Below, piece after piece: positions 59,302-64,000 of a stretch of 64,000 bases of DNA. Source of the stretch: Herbiconiux daphne (GTDB lineage Bacteria > Actinomycetota > Actinomycetes > Actinomycetales > Microbacteriaceae); the NCBI RefSeq assembly GCF_024979295.1, contig NZ_JANLCJ010000007.1, forward strand, positions 62,001 through 126,000. Direction: 5' to 3'. Positions within the stretch are counted from its first letter, which is position 1; each line of letters begins with the position of its first letter. A program made the translations under genes and the position numbers. Below the pieces are notes generated by a model that worked only from the letters and a program-made list of their open reading frames with translations, made no database searches and had not been told where the DNA came from.

Positions 59302-61806
59302 CACCAGTGTCTTGCGCCGCCGCCTCGCCACCGAGTAGAACACGGCCGCCACGAGGATGAGAACTCCCTGGAAGATGTACTGCCACATCTGCGTCAACCC
59401 GAGGAACGTCGTGGCGTTCAGCACCTGGATCAACAGGATCGACCCCAGCAGGCTGCCGACGAAGGTTCCCCGGCCACCGAGCAGCGACGTGCCGCCCAGC
59501 ACCACGGCCGTGATGCTCGACAGCGTGTAGCTGACGCCCTGGGCCGGGTCACCGACACCGATCTGCGTCATCAGCACGAGGGCACCGCAGAACGCGAGCG
59601 CCGACGTGGCCATGTAGGCGAACACCACCGTGCGGTCGATGTTGACACCCACGCGGCGGGCGGCCTCTTCGTCAGACCCCGTCGCCCGCAGCCGCCAGCC
59701 CCATTTGCGCTTGCGCAGCAGCAGTTCGAGCACCACCGTGAACGCGATCAGCACGATGAAGATCACGGGCACCGGGCCCACGCGAGTGGTGAGCACCGCC
59801 GTGTAGCCGGCCGCGATGTAGCCGCCGGGCGAGTCGCGCAACAAGAAGCTCAGGCCCTGCAGGGCGATGTAGAGCGTCAGCGTGGCGGCGATGGCGGTGA
59901 ACTTGCCGAACCTGATCAGCGAGCCGTTGATGAGACCCGTGGCGATGGCCAGCACGAACATCAGCAGGATGCCGAGTCCCACCACCCCCAGCGGCTTGTC
60001 GTCGTTGACGAAGAACGACCCCACCACCACCAGGAACCCGGCGAGCGGGCCCACCGACAGGTCGATGCCCCCGATCAGCAGCGAGATGGTCTGGCCGAGC
60101 GCGATGAAGCCGAGCGCGCTCACCAGCATCAGCACCGAGAAGATGTTGAAGTCGCTCAGGTAGCGCACGTTCTGACTGAAGATGAAGGCGCCCAGCACCA
60201 GGATCACGCCCACAAGCAGCGCCGACGGCGCGTAGTCGCCCTGGATGAAACGGCGGAACGGCGTCGACCGGGCCACCCGCTCCGACGCGAGCTGCACGTT
60301 GGCCGTGTGGGCGGTCGACGTGACGGCCGACTGCACGATGCGGGTCTCGGTGATGTCGTCGCCCAGCAGCGTGCCCACGGCGTTGCCGCGGCTCATCACC
60401 ACCACCTGGTCGCACAGGCCCTCGAGCTCCTTGGCGTCGGATGACGCCACGACCACGGGGATGCCGGAGGCCGACACCTCGCGCAGGATGCGGTAGATCT
60501 CGAGCCGCGCCCCGACGTCGACGCCCTGCGTCGGCTCGTCGGCGACCACGATCGAGGGCTGCGAGAGCAGCGCGCGGGCCATCACGACCTTCTGCTGGTT
60601 TCCGCCCGAGAGCGACGAGACGACGGAATCCATCGACGCCGCCTTCACCTCGAGGGAGTCGAGGGTCGCGCCCACGGTGTCGACCTCGAGCTTGTTGCTC
60701 ACGAGAGCCCAGCGCTTGAATCGCTTGAGCGCCGCGACGGCCGCGTTCTCGCGCACCGTCAGCGACATCATCAGGCCCTCGGTGTGCCGGTCGGCGGGCA
60801 GGTAGGCGGCCTCCTCGAGCAGCTGCGACGACGTCATCTCGGTGCCGCCCACGACGATGCGGCCGGTGAACGAGTCGAGCCCGGCGATGCCGCGCAGCAG
60901 CTCGCTCTGGCCGTTGCCGACCACGCCCGCGATGCCCAGGATCTCGCCGCGTTTGACCGCGGCCGACACGTCGACGAAGCCGTCGCCCGAGATGCCGTCG
61001 AGCACGAGGTTGATCTCGTCGCCGTCGGCCGCCGTGTATTTCGGCGGGAAGGTCGACTCCATCTGCCGGCCCACGATCATGGTGAGCAGTTCGTCGTCGG
61101 TCACCTCGTCGACCTCGGCCACCCCGCGCAGCTTGCCGTCGCGCAGCACGGTGACGCGGTCGGCCAGCTGCCGCACCTCCGCCATGCGGTGAGTGATGTA
61201 GACCACGGCCGTTCCCCGCGCCACGGCCTCGCGCACCCGCCCGAACAGCAGATCGACCGAGTCCTGCCCGAGCGGGGCGGTGGGCTCGTCGAGCACCAGC
61301 ACCTTCGGGTCGAGCGCGAGCGCCTTGGTGATCTCGAGCAGGTGCTTCTGCGCCACGCTCAGCGAATCGACCCGGTCTCCCACGTGGGCGGTGAGGCCCG
61401 ACTCCCGAATCAGTGAGGTGGCGTACTCGTCGATCGGTCCCTTGCCCTGGAACACCGAGGCCGGCAGCGCGAGCTGCAGGTTCTCGAGAATGCTCATGTC
61501 GGGCAGCACAGCCGGGTGCTGGTGCACGATCGCGATGCCGAGGCGCGCCGCGAGCGCGGGGCTCAGCGAGTCGATCTGCTCACCGTTCACCCGGATGCTG
61601 CCGTCGTCGGGCTGCACGGTTCCGGATGCCACGTTCATGAGCGTCGACTTGCCGGCCCCGTTCTCGCCGAGCAGAGCATGCACCTCGCCCGGCAGCACGT
61701 CGAACGAGACATCCGTCAGCGCCGCCACACCGGAATACGACTTCGAGATTCCGGTGAGCGACAGCACGGCGACGGAGGTGTCGACCTCTTCGATTTGCGT
61801 GTCCAC
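59299..61806 (-). CDS. Sugar ABC transporter: duplicated ATPase (RbsA-like) fused to a permease (RbsC-like)
   Basis: This 835-aa protein joins two usually separate subunits. Residues 14-500 form an RbsA-type double ATPase: Walker A GENGAGKST (48-56), LSVAQKHLLEI in the first half, and the second half with SGGNQQKVVMARAL. From about 525 a permease of the ribose/xylose family follows (APSALLVGVILVLGAFIFSQ, GGIDLSVGPLAGFLVVVGSF, VLGGTSLLGGRGTFVGSLLG). It imports a sugar with the binding protein at 61819. The GTG start follows GAAGGAA. Fused forms are known in actinobacteria. Confidence 0.93.
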   Translation of the reverse strand: MDTQIEEVDTSVAVLSLTGISKSYSGVAALTDVSFDVLPGEVHALLGENGAGKSTLMNVASGTVQPDDGSIRVNGEQIDSLSPALAARLGIAIVHQHPAVLPDMSILENLQLALPASVFQGKGPIDEYATSLIRESGLTAHVGDRVDSLSVAQKHLLEITKALALDPKVLVLDEPTAPLGQDSVDLLFGRVREAVARGTAVVYITHRMAEVRQLADRVTVLRDGKLRGVAEVDEVTDDELLTMIVGRQMESTFPPKYTAADGDEINLVLDGISGDGFVDVSAAVKRGEILGIAGVVGNGQSELLRGIAGLDSFTGRIVVGGTEMTSSQLLEEAAYLPADRHTEGLMMSLTVRENAAVAALKRFKRWALVSNKLEVDTVGATLDSLEVKAASMDSVVSSLSGGNQQKVVMARALLSQPSIVVADEPTQGVDVGARLEIYRILREVSASGIPVVVASSDAKELEGLCDQVVVMSRGNAVGTLLGDDITETRIVQSAVTSTAHTANVQLASERVARSTPFRRFIQGDYAPSALLVGVILVLGAFIFSQNVRYLSDFNIFSVLMLVSALGFIALGQTISLLIGGIDLSVGPLAGFLVVVGSFFVNDDKPLGVVGLGILLMFVLAIATGLINGSLIRFGKFTAIAATLTLYIALQGLSFLLRDSPGGYIAAGYTAVLTTRVGPVPVIFIVLIAFTVVLELLLRKRKWGWRLRATGSDEEAARRVGVNIDRTVVFAYMATSALAFCGALVLMTQIGVGDPAQGVSYTLSSITAVVLGGTSLLGGRGTFVGSLLGSILLIQVLNATTFLGLTQMWQYIFQGVLILVAAVFYSVARRRRKTLV

Positions 61807-61818
61807 TGGGTTCCTTCG

Positions 61819-62925
61819 CTACTTCAGGAGCGCCGCCTGGTCTTCGGGGCTCATCTCCGCCGACAAGAAGATGTCGCCGGGCAGGTCGGCCTCGCACTCG
61901 ACCGGGTTCGGCGTTCCGCTCACCGAGTCTTCGAACACCGGGGCGTCGAAGGTGGTCGTGTCGGGCAGCACGCCGCCGGTCGCCTTCGCGACCGCGTACT
62001 GCACGGCGAGGCGCACGTTGTCGTTGCCCGTCGCCACCGTCATCATCTTGAAGTCGGGGTTGGCGGCCTGGTTGTCGGTCCAGAAGCAGCCGAGCACGTT
62101 GCCGTCGGAGGTGACCAGAGCCGGGATCGACCGGCCGCTCTTGGTGAACTCCGGCAGCGCGCCGACGAGCGACGGGCCGAAGTCGGAGACGATCACGTCG
62201 ATCTGCGGGTTCTTGGCGATCGCGCTCGTGAGCACCTGCTGCGTCAGCGCCGGGTCCCAGTTGGTGGGCTCGAACGGCTGCTCGCCGATGAACTCGTACG
62301 ACGGATCGGTCAACACCGTCTTCATGCCAGCCAGCTCGTCTTCGCCCTGGCTGTTGCCCTTCGGGCCGCTCACGAACAGGATCTTCGCGCCGTCGGGGAA
62401 GTTCGTCGTGATCCACTTGCCCCAGTTCTCGCCGTCGGTGGTGAAGTCCGCACCGATCCACGCGTCGTAGTCGACGCCGTCTTCGCCGCCCGGGTTGACG
62501 CGGTAGGGAACCGTCACGACACCGGCCTGGTAGGCGCTGCGGAGGGCCGGGAGCATGGCCTCGCCGGCATCCGGGAACACCACCAGCGCATTGACGCCCT
62601 TCGCGACCATGCCCTGGATGTCGGCGATCGACTTCTGGGTGTCGCCCTGGCCGTCGGCGTACTGGTAGTCGGTGACGCTCGGACACTTCGCCGCCTCGTC
62701 GGCTCCGGCCGCCGTGGTGATCTTGCGCCAGCTGTTGCCGCCGAACCCGTCGAGCAGGCCCAGGCTGATCTGGTTGGGACCGCACCAGTCGGGGGCGCCC
62801 TCGACCGGAGCACCCGTGGTCTGGGTGTCGTTCGACGACGGCGCGCCGCTGCTGCAGGCGGCCAGGGCCAGCACGGCGACGCTCATCGCCGCGGCCGAGA
62901 ATGCGATCCTCTTTCGAATTGCCAT
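61819..62925 (-). CDS. Sugar ABC transporter substrate-binding lipoprotein (RbsB-like)
   Basis: This 368-aa lipoprotein has a signal and lipobox LALAAC (Cys24) and a periplasmic-binding-protein fold (peripla_BP_4 type): QKSIADIQGMVAKGVNALVV, PDAGEAMLPALRSAYQAGVV and VIVSDFGPSLVGALPEFTKS. It catches a sugar outside the cell for the transporter. The ATG at 62925 follows GAGAGGAA. The substrate cannot be told; ribose-, galactose- or other aldose-type sugars are possible. Confidence 0.92.
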   Translation of the reverse strand: MAIRKRIAFSAAAMSVAVLALAACSSGAPSSNDTQTTGAPVEGAPDWCGPNQISLGLLDGFGGNSWRKITTAAGADEAAKCPSVTDYQYADGQGDTQKSIADIQGMVAKGVNALVVFPDAGEAMLPALRSAYQAGVVTVPYRVNPGGEDGVDYDAWIGADFTTDGENWGKWITTNFPDGAKILFVSGPKGNSQGEDELAGMKTVLTDPSYEFIGEQPFEPTNWDPALTQQVLTSAIAKNPQIDVIVSDFGPSLVGALPEFTKSGRSIPALVTSDGNVLGCFWTDNQAANPDFKMMTVATGNDNVRLAVQYAVAKATGGVLPDTTTFDAPVFEDSVSGTPNPVECEADLPGDIFLSAEMSPEDQAALLK

Positions 62926-63008
62926 GATTTGCGTTCCTCTCACATCAGGCGGCGCCTCTGCCGCACGTGTCTACGTCGTCGTAGATCGGATATCGGGTCT
63001 TCGGGTGG

Positions 63009-64000
63009 TCAGGTGGCGGTTGCTGCCCGCCGACGGTGCCCGAGTCGCGCCCGGATGCCCGCCCAGTTGATGGTGTAGAGCCCGACCCCGACGGCGAGCG
63101 CCGCGGCCTGGATGATCGAGCGCACCGCGAACGGCACACCCGCCGCGAGCACGAACTGGTCGAGCTGGCTGAGGAACAGGGCGGCCACGACGGTGGCGAG
63201 CGGATAGCCGCGACCGCCGAGCAGCGAGGTGCCCCCGAGCACCACCACGGCGACGGCGGGGATGAGGTAGGAGTTGCCCTGGAACGCGGTGGGCTGCGCC
63301 GTGATGCCGGCGAGCAGGATGCCGGCGAGGCAGTAGAGCAGCTGCGCCCACACGTAGGCGGCCGCCTGGTGCGTGCGCACGCGCAGGCCGGTGGCACGGG
63401 CGGCGATCGGGTTGGCGCCGACGGCTTCGAACCGGCGCCCGGGCACGGTCTTCTTCACCATCAGCGAGACGACGATGAGCGCGGCCACCGCGAAGAACAC
63501 CGAGTTGGGCACGCCGAACGACAGACCGCCGGCGATGTCGCGCAGCGCCCTCGTGGTGGTGGTGGGGCTGCCGCCCGAGATGCCGAGCACCACGGCGAAC
63601 AGCAGGGCGTTGGTGCCGAGGGTCGCGATGATGGCGTTGAGCTTCAGCAGGCCGACCAGCACGCCGTTGAGCACTCCGGCGAGGGCCGCGATGCCGGTGG
63701 CCAGCAGCACGGCGGGCAGCAGCAGCGAGTTGTCGCCGTTCGGGATGCGGCTGACCACCACGATCGCGAGCGACACCGCGCCCGGGATGGAGAGGTCGAT
63801 GCCGCCCTGCTGCACCACGAGCATCTGCCCGAGCCCCACGCAGGTGAGCACGGCGAAGAACGGCAGCATGCCCAGGATGGCGCCCTGCGAGATGCTCGAC
63901 GGAGCGACGATGGCGCTCACGATGAACAATGCGACGACGGCGACGCCCACCGTGATCAGGCCGCGCGAAACGGTGAACCGCGAACTCTTCAGCCCGGTGT
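63009..64000 (-). CDS. Sugar ABC transporter permease (RbsC-like), 5' end outside the window
   Basis: The frame is open from the window edge to its stop at 63009, 330 codons. It contains GQMLVVQQGGIDLSIPGAVS, the conserved GGIDLS region of RbsC-type permeases, and VVVLGGTSLLGGRGYPLATV near the C-terminus, with about nine helices. The N-terminal residues visible at the edge (SSRFTVSRGLITVGVAVVA) show the start is just outside. It is the first visible gene of the transport operon, paired with the fused permease as a heterodimer. Confidence 0.92.
   Translation of the reverse strand, partial: TGLKSSRFTVSRGLITVGVAVVALFIVSAIVAPSSISQGAILGMLPFFAVLTCVGLGQMLVVQQGGIDLSIPGAVSLAIVVVSRIPNGDNSLLLPAVLLATGIAALAGVLNGVLVGLLKLNAIIATLGTNALLFAVVLGISGGSPTTTTRALRDIAGGLSFGVPNSVFFAVAALIVVSLMVKKTVPGRRFEAVGANPIAARATGLRVRTHQAAAYVWAQLLYCLAGILLAGITAQPTAFQGNSYLIPAVAVVVLGGTSLLGGRGYPLATVVAALFLSQLDQFVLAAGVPFAVRSIIQAAALAVGVGLYTINWAGIRARLGHRRRAATAT

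Noticed and set aside
1..64000. tRNA, rRNA, transposase or prophage genes
   Set aside because: I looked for typical signatures (transposase DDE or integrase proteins, tRNA-like cloverleaf ends) and found none that could be supported; a dedicated RNA search would be decisive.

Overview
The window is high-GC DNA from a Gram-positive actinobacterium. The sequence supports this through GC-rich codon use, frequent GTG and TTG starts, many 4-base ATGA/GTGA stop-start overlaps, LPXTG and LAXTG sorting signals and cell-wall-binding repeats. The mix of genes suggests a member of the Micrococcales, probably Microbacteriaceae; that is an inference from family knowledge, not a database match. Almost the whole window is one large surface-glycan region, framed by a malate:quinone oxidoreductase on the left and a sugar ABC transporter on the right. 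I saw no transposase, integrase, CRISPR array, rRNA, convincing tRNA or transcription-factor gene.

Left part (1-10,900): a cut membrane acyltransferase-like gene and mqo, then an LPNTG wall protein, a DUF4012 protein, UDP-glucose dehydrogenase, GDP-fucose synthase, GDP-mannose 4,6-dehydratase and a WcaI-type glycosyltransferase, all on the minus strand. Divergent from them are a WcaF-type acetyltransferase and another glycosyltransferase. The set resembles the wcaF-gmd-fcl-wcaI part of colanic acid loci and should supply UDP-glucuronate and GDP-fucose.

EPS locus 1 (10,885-22,464, minus): a tightly packed operon runs from a tyrosine autokinase/copolymerase (Wzc type) through an unusual membrane-anchored Asp-box protein, a priming phosphoglycosyltransferase, a flippase (Wzx), two pyruvyltransferases, two GT4 enzymes, an unknown 131-aa protein and the polymerase (Wzy). 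Next to it (22,737-28,005) is a group of O-acyltransferases (AT3) and SGNH hydrolases, both fused and separate. Base composition looks lower in GC from about 9.7 to 28 kb than in the flanks.

EPS locus 2 (30,184-57,293): a second AT3 enzyme, a second and very similar priming transferase, a lipoprotein alpha/beta hydrolase and a VWA-LAXTG surface protein. The protein is followed in one operon by glycosyltransferases, a hexapeptide acetyltransferase, an Alg14-Alg13 fusion and a Tat-lipoprotein beta-helix protein. A minus operon holds Wzz, Wzy, GT2 and Wzx. A divergent plus operon (47,916-57,293) combines glycosyltransferases and an acetyltransferase with a fatty-acid activation set: two FAAL-like ligases, an acyl carrier protein, a 4'-phosphopantetheinyl transferase and an HHxxxDG acyltransferase. 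A terminator near 57,426 closes it. This cassette is the most interesting part: it looks like a polyketide-synthase-free route for putting fatty acyl chains on a secreted glycan or glycolipid.

Right edge (57,538-64,000): a tiny membrane protein, a strong 19-bp inverted repeat, a GT39 membrane glycosyltransferase, and a ribose/sugar-type ABC system comprising a partial permease, a lipoprotein binding protein and an ATPase fused to a second permease.
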